Positions 38,578 through 50,300 of a stretch of 64,000 nt of DNA are shown piece after piece; the first letter of the stretch is position 1; each line of letters begins with the position of its first letter. The notes below the pieces were generated by a model. That model did no database searches and was not told the DNA's origin. It was given only the letters and a program-made list of their open reading frames with translations. The translations under genes and the position numbers were made by a program. Source of the stretch: Leuctra nigra (Eukaryota > Arthropoda > Insecta > Plecoptera > Leuctridae); assembly GCA_934045905.1 (NCBI GenBank), contig OW203769.1, forward strand, positions 20,739,705 through 20,803,704, written 5' to 3'.

Positions 38578-41500
38578 ATGCCGAGATCGAAGAGAGATAA
38601 AAAGGGTACGTTTTTTTACTAGATCGAATAAATATTTGTGGCTTTTGTTACAAAACGTTTAATCCTTGAGGGCCAATAACCTCACTTTATTTTGTCAATT
38701 TGTCACATTTGTTTGGTTTCTTTCAGTTTCCCTGACAAAGACGACTAAAAAAGGGAGTTTAGGACAAAAGCAGCAATTTATAGCGGCAATTCGGCAGTCG
38801 ATTGAAGAGTATGAAAGTATATTTGTCTTCTCTGTGAAAGACATGCGGAATTCGAAGCTAAAAGACCTGCGAGACGAATGGAAGAGCAGCAGGTGGATAA
38901 ACTGTGCATGTTTTCTCTGTGTAAAACACACTACCTACTTGTCGCTGCACATGCTTAGGGAACCTCTGAATGTGGGTTCAGACGGACGTTCCAAACTTCG
39001 AAGTTCCGAATGGTCGTTTCATTTTGAGCCTTGTTGATAGAGCCAATGTTCAAACTCAATCTTCACATTTCAACTGTTTACATAGTTCACACGGGAGTTT
39101 TTGGAAGGGCGATTTGGAACTTCGCCAAACTTCATACCTAAATTTGGAGCGGCCGTGTGAATCGACCTTTATGGTAGAATGACATTTGATATTTCGATTA
39201 CCTACCTACACTTGCCCAAATAAAGAATGATCGATGAACAAATTTGAATGGCTGCTAGAAACCCTAGCCATGTTCCATAACAATCAATGCTTGTTATTTC
39301 ATGTAAATGAGAGGTCACCTACTAGAGTGAGACAAGGAGATTGCCTAGACTGACTTCTGATGGTGCAATCTAACATTTTTCAGTCTAGATTTATTGATGG
39401 ATAATTTTAGACCAAGCGTAGCGTAGCTATGTAGTTTCTTAGGTAGTTATTATTGTAGTGTTGTGTATATTGTGTTGTAAAACACAAGTGTTAGTGTTGT
39501 AAATGAGTGGGCAGTGGCCTACATAATATTTGTTCAATCTTACTTTACTTGCATACCTTACAGCTTTTAATTGAACAGTATACAGTACTTTGTTCAATTA
39601 GCAATGTATTAAAGAGAAGTGATTAATCCTTTAATCTGATTCTGCCAGAAGTCATAGCAAACCAATATTATAAACTTTTAGTGGCTTTCCTCTTAAGTTA
39701 TTGTAAATGTTTTCTTTTTTGTTTAAGATTTTATTTTGGCAAGAACACAATAATGAAGTTGGCGTTGGGGAAAACAGCAGAAACTGAAGCCGGCACAAAT
39801 CTCAACAAACTTTCAAGGAAATTATCTGGACAATGTGGACTTCTCTTCACAAACGAACCAGCAGACAAAGTCACAAGGTACGCCCACCGTTAGCACGTAG
39901 GTACTCCACTATGAACTAGGAATACCTACACTTGAAATACTAACAGGTTTAGGTGTCAGGGAGACTTTCATTTGCAATGTAATTCACTTGCTGAGGTCTA
40001 GGGTAAGGCCGCTTTCACATAACACGCGTTTCGCGTCTTTTTCTTTATTTATAACGCCTAAAAGAGGCTATTATTGTTGTTAGTTGTTGTTATTGTTGTT
40101 AGTATTATTATTGTTAGTAACAATGTGGGTGTTATTAGATATTATTAGATAGAATAATATCACACTGGTAAGCAATTATTAACATTATAGTCTTATTTTA
40201 GAGTTTATTTTATAGTTGACGTATAGTGACGTCATTTTCCCCACGCGCGGTACTGAAAAAACCTCCCTACAATCGAGATGGGGCGGTTTAAAAATAAAAC
40301 GCGTGCGGCAAAATTTTCGGTGGTTTTGATGGGCTAATAAAAAAAACGCGAAACGTGCTTTATGTAAAACGGCCTTAATGGTGAAGTATTGTGAGGAATC
40401 TGTTCAATGAATTCTGGTAATGTATTTTAAAAAATCCCTTATAAAATCCAGTCACAATATGAATGATTGACCTTGAAACATAAAAGTCAAGCTATTTAAA
40501 TTGCCATCCAGCAATCTACCTACATACATATTAAAAACAATATATTAACATTGTATCATTCATCTCTGATATTTAACTGCAAATCGTATTCAAAATTGAG
40601 AGAAATGACTAAAGCTTGACAGAAGATTTCAACGTTGTTCTTATTATGGTGACAGAGTGGATTTGTATTTAATTTTTACCAACTTTTTATAAAAATGATA
40701 CTACATGGAGCTTTAAATAAATTGATTATTTGGTGTGAGTTCGGAGCATTATGGTTACAAAACTTCCGTTAGAACAGAAAACATGTGTGACCTGCCCTGA
40801 TTCTACAACTCCATTGTGGTCGCCTAGCAATTATTTCAATGTTATTCTTATGGAAGAAATTGCTAGGCGACCGCAATTCGAGAAAATAAGGAACACAACT
40901 GACCTCTGGTGGATTTTGTGGTACTAGGTAAATGGCGGCTATCAAGGGCGCATTTGCATAAATATAAATACAAATATTTGATATAGTTGTTTGTTATGGC
41001 CAAGAAAGTAAATGCATAGCTAAATATCAATTTCATTTGTTTTTTGTTTTTTCACTGCTTTATGAAAACACGAAATGTAAAAATAAACAAATTAATATGT
41101 GGACCTGATAGTAGCCATCTTGCCAAAAGTGGCTCCATCACGTATCACTTATTTGTGGGAATAGAGTTGTAGAATCAGGGCCCTGGGGGCCCTTTTCTAG
41201 AACTTTTAAATTCACAATGATGGAATTCCATTTCATTCAATGTTAATCCTTATGGCCATGACCGGATTCCATCATAATGGAATTGGGAAAACGTTATAGA
41301 ATAGGCCTCCTGTAGTCTGAGCCCAAACAGAAGAGAGGGGCAGTGGAGTGCCAAAAGTGATCCAAATGTGGAGTGTTTGTCAACAAGTTGCAATGGCTGA
41401 TGTCCGTTCCCTTCCAGTTGGTTCTCGACGTACAGCGAGTCTGACTTTGCGCGGACGGGTGCGAAGGCAACGGAGACGGTGGAGCTGTCTGCTGGACCGC

Positions 41501-43262
41501 TGCCGCAGTTTCCCTTCTCCATGGAGACACATCTGCGGCAGCTGGGCCTCCCCACCGAGCTCAAGAAGGGCGTCGTCAACCTCCTTGAGGATTACACCGT
41601 CTGCAAGAAGAAGGACACGCTCAAACCAGAGCAGGCCAAGATACTGGTATGTTGCATCATTATCGCATTCTAGATGTTGACGTTAAATATGTTACATTAC
41701 CAAAGAAAATTGGGGAGATTTCATTTATTTAAGACACCGCAAGCTGTGTGAGGAATGTTACTAAATATTGTAACACAGTGTAAGAACTGAAAACAATAAG
41801 GGTTATTAAATTACATTTAAGTTTTATTTTTAAATTTTTGTTGATAAAAAAAATCTAAGTTTTAGGCAGGGTTGAGTAGGTATAATACTCCACGTCCCAA
41901 AAGAGTATTATACAAGGTATAATACGTGTCTAATACTTCGTGTAGAATATTGTTTTTGCGACATAAACGACGCGTCGTAAATTATGTTACCTACAATAAA
42001 GAATTAATAAATTGAAATGAATGCACCAGGCACGTAGCAACTACTTTCAGCATGGTGGGGGGATTGCGACATACGGAAGGGGGATCTGGGGGGTGAAACT
42101 CCCTGCTTTTGCCCCGCATGGCGTTTTTTAGAATTTAAACCTGTTGGAAGTGATTCTTGGGCTTTAAAATGCACAAACTGAAGCAACAATCCCTTCAATT
42201 GTTGCCCCGCAAGGCACATTTTCGAATATAAACATTTTACAATTGATTCTGGGTTTTACTGCTCAAATCACAACAAATAACTCCCTATTTTTGCCCCGCA
42301 GAGCGTTTCTTTTAGAATTTAAACAATTTCTAAGGGATTCTTGGACACTAAACTTAATTTTTTTATGGTGAATTGGTGAACCTGATCGAGTGGGGGAGGG
42401 GAATATCCCCCCCCCCCCTTCCTACGCGTCTGGAAAGGACTCCACATATTATTGTTGCATTGTTCCTTTATTTTTAGATTTATGAAGTTATTTTACAATG
42501 TACATCCATGAAAGATCTGCAAAATGTTGGTAATACTGTATCCTGTTTCCCTTCTACCAACAGTGCTACCAACACAGTGTGGTGAATAAAAATTATCAAA
42601 ATCTTGACTTTGCTACATAATATTATACATATTCTACTTATTCTACATCACTTTTCTACACGAGTGTAGAAAAAGATTAACATTTTATTCCATTTTCAAG
42701 CAGGTTCTGTGTTGTGTCAACAAACTACCTAAGACCAAACTAAGACCAACGAATAAGCAGATTATTACCCTGTTGAAAATCTACTTATTTGTTATTTGTT
42801 TTCTTAGATTAAAAATAGGATACAGTCCTGTCCTGTTAATAGAACCCAAACAATGCACAGACAAACAAAATATAATTAAGTTTTTTCCCTATTGTAATTA
42901 TTTAATTTAAAAAATTAGCTAGTATGAGGAGAAATAATGAGTAATGGATAGTTGAATTTTCTTTCATAAAAATGATTGATGTCGTAGTTTCTTCCCCATT
43001 TAGCGAGTACAGAGGAGAGTATGTAAACAGGAAACACCATCACTAAGATCTTTTGTTCTCTCGACAGAAACTTCTCGGAGTGCAGATGTCGGACTTCAAG
43101 CTGATCTTGAAGTGCGTTTGGTTCAAAGACGGCACCTTCAAGCGGCTGGAATCAACGTCGAAGAAGACCAAGGAGCCGATACAGGAGGAAGCTGCGGAGG
43201 AGGAAGATGAGGAAGATGATGTAGAGATGAAGGAGGGCAATGAGAGTGATGATGGAGATTGA
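38578..43262 (+). CDS. MRTO4: MRTO4, ribosome assembly factor MRT4 (5 exons)
   Basis: Exons: 38578-38605, 38727-38892, 39728-39877, 41418-41646 and 43068-43262. Junctions are GT-AG, phases agree, and the product is 255 aa, close to the ~240 aa of animal orthologs. It starts [19 protein letters not shown] and contains [20 protein letters not shown] (about residues 43-62), [23 protein letters not shown], then [21 protein letters not shown] and a C-terminal acidic tail (about 225-255). This is the nuclear paralog of ribosomal stalk protein P0. It binds pre-60S particles in the nucleolus at the P0 site and is exchanged for P0 during maturation. Introns 3 and 4 hold MITEs and a hAT-like element. 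ATTAAA at 43294 may be the polyA signal. A housekeeping gene; no TATA box seen. Confidence 0.95.
40004..40376. mobile_element. MITE in MRTO4 intron 3 (TAAGGCCGCTTTCACAT ends)
   Basis: Imperfect inverted ends of about 30 bp: taaggccgctttcacataac and gttatgt-like complement ttatgtaaaacggcctta. No coding frame. A gttgtt-rich tract lies at 40074-40110. Confidence 0.65.
40794..41181. mobile_element. MITE in MRTO4 intron 3 (GCCCTGATTCTACAAC ends)
   Basis: The ends are gccctgattctacaactc and its near-complement gagttgtagaatcagggc. An inner inverted pair, gcctagcaatt and aattgctaggc, lies at about 40821-40876. A second short inverted element (gggcccttttctagaac to cgttatagaataggcc) follows directly at about 41182-41308. 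Confidence 0.65.
42027..42432. mobile_element. hAT-like element, CAGGCGCGTAGGAA family, copy 2
   Basis: The left end is CAGGCACGTAGC and the right end is CCTACGCGTCTG. The flanking 8-mers gaatgcac and gaaaggac agree at 6 positions, a degenerate target duplication. Inside are repeated ttttgccccgcaggg-like words. It lies in MRTO4 intron 4. Confidence 0.6.
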
Positions 43263-44770
43263 TTAGTTATTCACAATCTGTACACTAATTTTAATTAAAA
43301 ATATATTAATCTTTTGTCATGAGTTTTATTTGATTTTTTCTTTTTATTCAGCCCAGAACAATGGATTAAACTTAGAGCAAACTCGGCAGTATTTTTTGCA
43401 CAAATTCGTATCTTCATAATTTATCATGGTTTTAATTATGGTCTAAAAGTGTATCATATTTTCAAGCTTCCTTCATCACTTGGAACATCAGAAAAGAGTT
43501 GGAATCAGACTTTGGCATTATCATTTGAAGTATTGATCAATGATCATTCATACAAAAATGTGTCAATCAATTTGCCAAGAACATATTTTAGTTATACAAA
43601 CAGTAAACTAGACACTGGGTTGCGAGACACTCCTTCAAACACTTTCTAAGCTCCATGGTTTCGGTCTGCGTTTGCAAAGAGCTAATTTTCAACGATATGC
43701 CTCCTCGACACCAAAGGCCTCGGTCGCTCAACCATCTGCAAGTAGCAGTGCAATTCGAAAATCAACTTCGCAAATACCAATCAATGCAAATACCAATTTG
43801 AAATACCTATAATTTGGCAAAAATGTGTGGTCAAACTTTGTACAAATCATAAACATTTGAAATAAAAAATTAATTGGTAAAAATCATGACAAATTAAGAT
43901 ATTTCAACTAAAATTTAAAAAAATATCGAAATTAGCACAATCACCTAAAAATTTAATCAGTGGGAACCATCAAAGATATCACAACTGATATTTCGATATA
44001 TAATTATATTATTTATAATCCAAGATGAAAAAAAGTCAACATAGAAAAATACAAATAATAAAAGGTTGATTTTAAATGAGTTATTTCCTGGTATGATTGT
44101 GTCTGTGACTTCATGCAGCTGATTGTATGCACTACCTAACCACGTGAAGCCAGGTGCAAGTAACCGACCTTTCCATTATCATCATAATTATGTCAATGTC
44201 ACATATCACCATGGTGTATCACTGCATGGTGTGATATGTTATATGCACTGCAGTTCAGTTAGCTTTGCTTCATGTAGCAGCGAGATCATTTTACAAGACA
44301 ATCAAGTAAAATCATTCCACTGGTATAATAGGTAGGTAATTATTATAGGTGGCGGCAACGTCCTAGGGGGGAGGGAATAAGGCCTGTTGGCGAACAAGGC
44401 CCACCCTTAATATCTCAGGGGTTTTAAATCTGGCGAACAATTTGTCAATACGTGTTTGTCAAGTACTACTAGAGATAGCATGGTGTGTGTGTGTTTGCTA
44501 CGTTTTATATCGTTAGTCCCAACGGTTGAGAGAGCACATTGAGAAAACTCCGAATGACGCACTTTTGACACGCTCTTCTTAATTATTTACCAGCAAGTGC
44601 AATTATTCCAAGATATTCGTCAAAACAATGAAGGTGGGCAGTGGGCCTCATCCCCCCATAGGTAGGTACCTACCTTATTCTTGCAGCACTTTGATCTTTG
44701 CTTTGATCACTCCAGATCGTACGTATACAGTTAGATTCCAGTCCGAACTGAGGTTGATACATTCACATAA

Positions 44771-44803
<33 letters not shown>

Positions 44804-44967
44804 TATTAATTCATTTCAGTTTTGCTATTGTCTCCATAGCTGGTGGCTGAAGATATAGGCATAGAAATACAATATGTCTATAGGTAAGGGTCAACTCCAA
44901 GACACTCACTTCGGATTACTCCAAGAGAAAGGTTCACCCTTGCAGTTAGATTACCTGCGATGCCTAC
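43263..44967. other. Intergenic sequence with a diverged repeat
   Basis: No exon seen. About 44135-44335 (gcagcgagatcattttacaa and neighbours) is a diverged copy of 45985-46060, with a further relative at 55200-55375. About 44700-44830 resembles 46755-46860. A (tta)n tract lies near 44775. Confidence 0.45.
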
Positions 44968-45842
44968 CAGGCGCGTACGAATAGGGGGGGGGGGGGGGGG
45001 GGGGGAACGGACCCCCCCCCCCCCTGTCTGGAGCCTGACATCCCCCCCTGCCAGAGATCCTGACCCCCCTGCTAAAGATCCTGAACACATCCAGATATAC
45101 ACATATGTTGATTAAGTGTTGCACAGAATGCACAGATTTGCTCCATTATGAGGTTGAATTCTCAAAATTTTCTCAAGTTTTGCAAAACTAATTGAACAGA
45201 GGTATTATGGTATTATTCATTGAGACAACTCATTTACTCATTTGTCCAACATGATCATCCTCGAATCAAATTAAATAATTACACGTTAGACTAATAGATT
45301 CCAAAACACATAAAGATTTTTCTTATTGATTGCTTATTGCTGTTGCTCTTGCAACCTTTTTCAAAGGTCGATTCCAAAATCAATTCATAATCGATTCTCT
45401 TTCACAAGAATTCAAGTATTTCCCTGTGGGGCCATTTAGGATTTTGTCAAATAACAACATTTTATTATGTCTCTTGTAGCCCCAAGAATATTGCATAGGA
45501 CACACATTTTAAATTTCTTTAAAAAAGATGCCTAAAAAGCGTTGAATTCGATTTTTTTTATCAAGATGTAAAAAAATGCCCTGCGGGGCCATTGGGAATT
45601 CTATAAAAACAGTTTTCTTAAGTTCCCACAGAATATATTGCATATCACACATTTTACATTTCTTTGAGAAGAATAGCTTTAAATTCGATTATTTTGAATC
45701 AAAAATTCAAAAAAGGCCCTGCGGGGCTAACTGGGGGGTGAGTCCCCTAGACCCCTTGTAGCAGTGAACTACCTTTTCCTGACATCCATCGGTCCCCTAT
45801 AATTTTGACCCCCCCTGTCAAAATAAAGTTCCTACGCGCCTG
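44968..45842. mobile_element. hAT-like element, CAGGCGCGTAGGAA family, copy 3
   Basis: It starts CAGGCGCGTACGAA and ends GTTCCTACGCGCCTG. The flanking 8-mers atgcctac and aagcctac differ at one base. Long G and C runs lie just inside the left end. The interior matches copy 1 (34998-35665) in reverse orientation plus repeated ccctgcggggc blocks. No transposase frame. Confidence 0.85.
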
Positions 45843-46088
45843 AAGCCTACTACCTCTTTGCCATCATGACTGGTTTAGCAGCTTTGCCATTAGTTATGTC
45901 ATTACCTGGACTCTGGACTCTGGACCCTCGAATTAACACAAAAAAACGAATAAATAAAATGTTGTTTTTGAATGAGTTATTTCCTGGTTCAGTTCGCTTT
46001 GCTTGTTGTGGCAGCGAGATCATTTTGCAAGACACAAGTGAAATCGATAACGCTGGTACCTAGGTAATAATTGACTAATTGTGTTAGA

Positions 46089-46729
46089 CAGGGACGACGC
46101 TTGGACTTTTATACAGGGGGCCTAGGTAGGGCAATAAACTTTGTAGGGGGGGCAAACGTATTTTCACATGTATATTATTTTCATATTGTGGCGTGGGGAT
46201 AATCAAACAACCGAAACCTTCAAAAACTTATCCCTACAATAATTTTTATGAACTGTCCTCCCACCATTTTTCGTCCCTTACCATTTCCCAAGACTCTCCT
46301 CTTTCTTCAACAGCCACCTTCACTCCACTCATCCACTTCGTTCGCGGTCTCCCTGCCTTTCTTTTCCCTCCCATTGCTGCTCTATCTGCCTCCCTTCTCG
46401 GTATCCTCTCTTGTCCCATCTCTTTCAATCGATCAAACCATTTCAATCTCTCCTTTCCTAATTTGAAACTTCGAGTCTCCATTCCAAGATCTATCCTTAT
46501 CTTTGAGCTCCATATCTTATCCATTTTTGGCATACTAAAGTCGCCCATTTGCAAAACAATGACAGCTAAAGTTTTATATGTAAATTTGAACAGTGAAAAA
46601 AAATTGAAGAAAAGTATAGCACCACTGCCTTTCAAGATATTTATTTTCCCACAGGGGGGCCCAAGGGGGGCCGATAAGATGTTTGGGGGGGCTGTGGCCC
46701 GCCCAGGCCCCCCCTTAGCGTCGTCCCTG
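46089..46729. mobile_element. hAT-like element (CAGGGACGACGCT ends)
   Basis: The ends are CAGGGACGACGCTTGG and TTAGCGTCGTCCCTG. The 8-mer gtgttaga flanks it exactly on both sides (46081-46088 and 46730-46737). Its middle contains a non-LTR retrotransposon RT tail, the reverse of the nesting at 37-38 kb. Confidence 0.92.
46230..46570 (-). pseudogene. Non-LTR retrotransposon RT tail inside a hAT
   Basis: On minus the frame carries SSKIRIDLGMETRSFKLGKE, RLKWFDRLKEMGQ, KRKAGRPRTKW and EERGESWEMV. This is the same C-terminal region as the remnant at 37 kb but from a different copy or subfamily. It lacks the catalytic part and is a dead fragment. Confidence 0.75.
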
Positions 46730-46737
46730 GTGTTAGA

Positions 46738-47331
46738 TGGTATTCTTATCTACAACATCTTGCATCACTCCAGTGTACAGTTATATCAACTCGGAATCAG
46801 CTATCAATGATATGGAAAATATTAACATTCCAGTCCAAACTGAGATTTACATTCAAAGAAAAAATAAATGTAATATTTATATTTTATTTACTTTTATAAT
46901 GTTTGGGTGAAATAAATTAATAATAAATCATAGGAATAGGAATATTGTCTAAAATTCTTAAAACGTTACAAATATATTTATAGATATCATTATTATTCAA
47001 CAAATGTTTGTTTTGCAAAATTGATCATTTCAGTTTTCCAAACTCGTTTTCTATACACGTGTATTAAATTCAAAAATCGCCCGCGGATCATGTTCCTCTC
47101 ATTACAAAATACCTCCGCGGACCACGAATGTTAGCAAATTGTTAAATTTGTTTGTTGATACAAACTATGTTATGCATCACTATACTATCACATGCAATTT
47201 ATCAGCAAGAAGCCTATAACTTGTTGTTCAGGGTTTTTATAAAAAATGGTCCAGAATAATTAGAACAATGTCAGTGGTTGCATGTGCGAGGGTATTTCCA
47301 ACTCTGTCGTACACTTGACCAGTTTTCCTCC
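46738..47331. other. Upstream region of the Kazal-like gene
   Basis: AT-rich. The segment 47215-47330 (tggtccagaataattagaac, then ggtatttccaactctgtcgt) has diverged counterparts at 56075-56110 and 57909-57958. Confidence 0.4.
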
Positions 47332-47338
47332 TATATAA
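47332..47338 (+). promoter_or_regulatory. TATA box of the Kazal-like gene
   Basis: TATATAA lies 50 bp upstream of the ATG at 47382, placing the transcription start near 47362-47366. Confidence 0.7.
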
Positions 47339-47381
47339 ACTGGATGCTGCGAAGGAGCAACATTCTACAGACGATCTCAAG

Positions 47382-50300
47382 ATGAAGCTCATCCTCGTGA
47401 CTGTTTGTCTCAGCCTCGCTCTGCTCGCTCAGCTCGTCGAGTCAAATCCACCGCAACAGTAAGCTATGACGTCATACCTTCCATGGTCATACCATTAGAT
47501 TATTATATCTCATATGAATTGAGCTCTCATTTGAGTTCCTTCCAGGATAGAAATGTATGGGAATATGAAACATTTCATTACCTACCTACTGTTTCAAATA
47601 GAATTTCATGTTTGCAAATATTTTGTGTGACAGTCATCTTGAAGAATTTTCATATGACTCCATTTATATAAAAACACATTTTTTTTATCTGTTTAATTAC
47701 TTATGTTTGATTAGTTTCAAATTATTTTCAATTAAGAATTAGTTTTGCTATTTACTAGATGTTCACTAATGGATCTCTCCTGTCCTATTATTTTATATTA
47801 ATTTTGTCCTATATAAAATTCTAATATCTTAATAAAACTCTAGGCAGTAAACAAAATAATAAAACAATGCAATGTCCGAAATCACATGTAGGTAAATACT
47901 ATAAAACTTATTGGGCACACGGCGAACTTCTGGTGTCAATAGAATTTGAACCCCTTGCGGGCACGGCCGCCGTGTGAATAGACACGCCGAAACTGGCTTA
48001 TACCATAAAGCTTATACTAACTATACTTATACTTGACGTATACCTACTTAACTTATACTTGATACAACTTAGCTGTTTTGCAAAACATATGCAATAGTTT
48101 TGTATCGCAGTAAAGAGACTTGTGTTTCCAGATGCGCGCGGGGTCCGACCCGGACTGCAGGCCTGACCTGGTCTGCTGTGTTGTGTTTCTAGATGCGCCA
48201 ATGCTGGGTCCGACCCGGACTGCAGGTCTGACCTGGTCTGCTGTGTTGTGTTTCTAGATGCGCCAATGCTGGGTCCGACCCGGACTGCAGGTCTGACCTG
48301 GTCTGCTGTGTTGCGTTTCTAGATGCGCCAATGCTGGGTCCGACCCGGACTGCAGGTCTGACCTGGTCTGGTGTGTTGTGTTTCTAGATGCGTCAGCGCG
48401 GGGTCCGACCCGGACTGCAGGTCTGACCTGGTCTGCTGTATTGTGTTTCTAGATGCGCCAATGCTGGGTCCGACCCGGACTGCAGGTCTGACCTGGTCTG
48501 CTGTGTTGTGTTTCTAGATGCGCCAATGCTGGGTCCGACCCGGACTGCAGGTCTGACCTGGTCTGGTGTGTTGTGTTTCTAGATGCGTCAGCGCGGGGTC
48601 CGACCCGGACTGCAGGTCTGACCTGGTCTGCTGTGTTGTGTTTCCAGATGCGCGCGGGGTCCGACTGCAGGTCTGACCTGGTCTGCTGTGTTGTGTTTCT
48701 AGATGCGCCAACGCTGGGTCAGACCCGGACTGCAGGTCTGACCTGGTCTGCTGTCTTGTGTTTCTAGATGCGCCAATGCTGGGTCCGACCCGGACTGCAG
48801 GTCTGACCTGGTCTGCTGTGTTGTGTTTCTAGATGCGCCAATGCTGGGTCCGACCCGGACTGCAGGTCTGACCTGGTCTGCTGTGTTGTGCTTCTAGATG
48901 CGCCAATGCTGGGTCCGACCCGGACTGCAGGCAGGTCTGACCTGGTCTGCTGTCTTGTGTTTCCAGATGCGCCAATGCTGGGTCCGACCCGGACTGCAAG
49001 TCTGACCTGGTCTGCTGTGTTGTGTTTCTAGATGCGCCAATGCTGGGTCCGACCCGGACTGCAGGTCTGACCTGGTCTGCTGTGTTGCGTTTCCAGATGC
49101 GCCAATGCTGGGTCCGACCCGGACTGCAGGTCTGACCTGGTCTGCTGTGTTGTGCTTCTAGATGCGCCAATGCTGGGTCCGACCCGGACTGCAGGCAGGT
49201 CTGACCTGGTCTGCTGTGTTGTGTTTCCAGATGCGCCAATGCTGGGTCCGACCCGGACTGCAGGTCTGACCTGGTCTGCTGTGTTGTGTTTCTAGATGCG
49301 CCAATGCTGGGTCCGACCCGGACTGCAGGCCTGACCTGGTCTGCTGTGTTGTGTTTCTAGATGCGCCAATGCTGGGTCCGACCCGGACTGCAGGCCTGAC
49401 CTGGTCTGCTGTGTTGTGTTTCTAGATGCGCCAATGCTGGGTCCGACCCGGACTGCAGGTCTGACCTGGTCTGCGCGTCGGTACTGATATGTGCTGTCAA
49501 CGGAATGGGGCAAAAGCGAATATTCGGCAGCCCGTGTGCGATGAGCGAATACAACTGTTGCAAAGTCGCACCAAACAGTGAGTAACCTAACTCTATCAGT
49601 CATTCTTGTGAGAGAACCAAAATCAACGACATAATAGTGATAATGTGACAATAAGTACAGTTTTCGTTTTCGCCCGGGGAACAAAATGATTGCGCACAAA
49701 GTAAAGGGCTAGAGCTGGACACAAGAGGATCAGGCTTGGAGACTTTTCCCTCAGAAAACTACCGTGCAGCGAAATTTTTGAAAACCTGACTTTATGTATC
49801 TGATATTAATTTAAAATCATTTTAGAGCATTTTGGGTCTGTCAGATCTGCAATCTAAAGGAGGTCTAGAATGACAAGATTGACAGTGCTAAAGGTGTCAA
49901 AGTATGGGAAAAGTAGGGGTTGAAAATGTTTTGGAGAATATGAAATGCCGCGAGGGAGTTCGCATTAGCGATAGAAATTCGCTACCAGCAGTGCGATTGT
50001 AAAACTTCTTAGCCGAGATAATGGATCGTTATCTATACCAATTGATTAAAGTAATTTAGCTTATCAGAAGGTAAAGCAATTCAAAGTGTTTAAAGTCGAC
50101 TTCCTGAGATAAATAATGTAATTATATTTAATATCCTCGTAGCTTTTGCACAATTCAAATGATTAACAATGATATTTAATAGTTTACTTTCATCAATTGG
50201 TATAGATAACGATCGATTTTCTCAGCTAAGAAAGTTATACAATCGCCCTGCAGTACCAAAGAGATACAATTTGATATGTGTCTTCATTTGAAATTGCCAG

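Noticed and set aside
31418..49490. Possible CRISPR-like arrays at 31.4 and 48.1 kb
   Set aside because: The repeats are contiguous with no unique spacers, no cas genes are present and the genome is eukaryotic; they are minisatellites.
48514..49699. Long minus-strand frames (up to 136 codons) with repeated HLETQHSRPGQT
   Set aside because: Reverse reading of the Kazal acceptor array. No start context, splice sites or domain.
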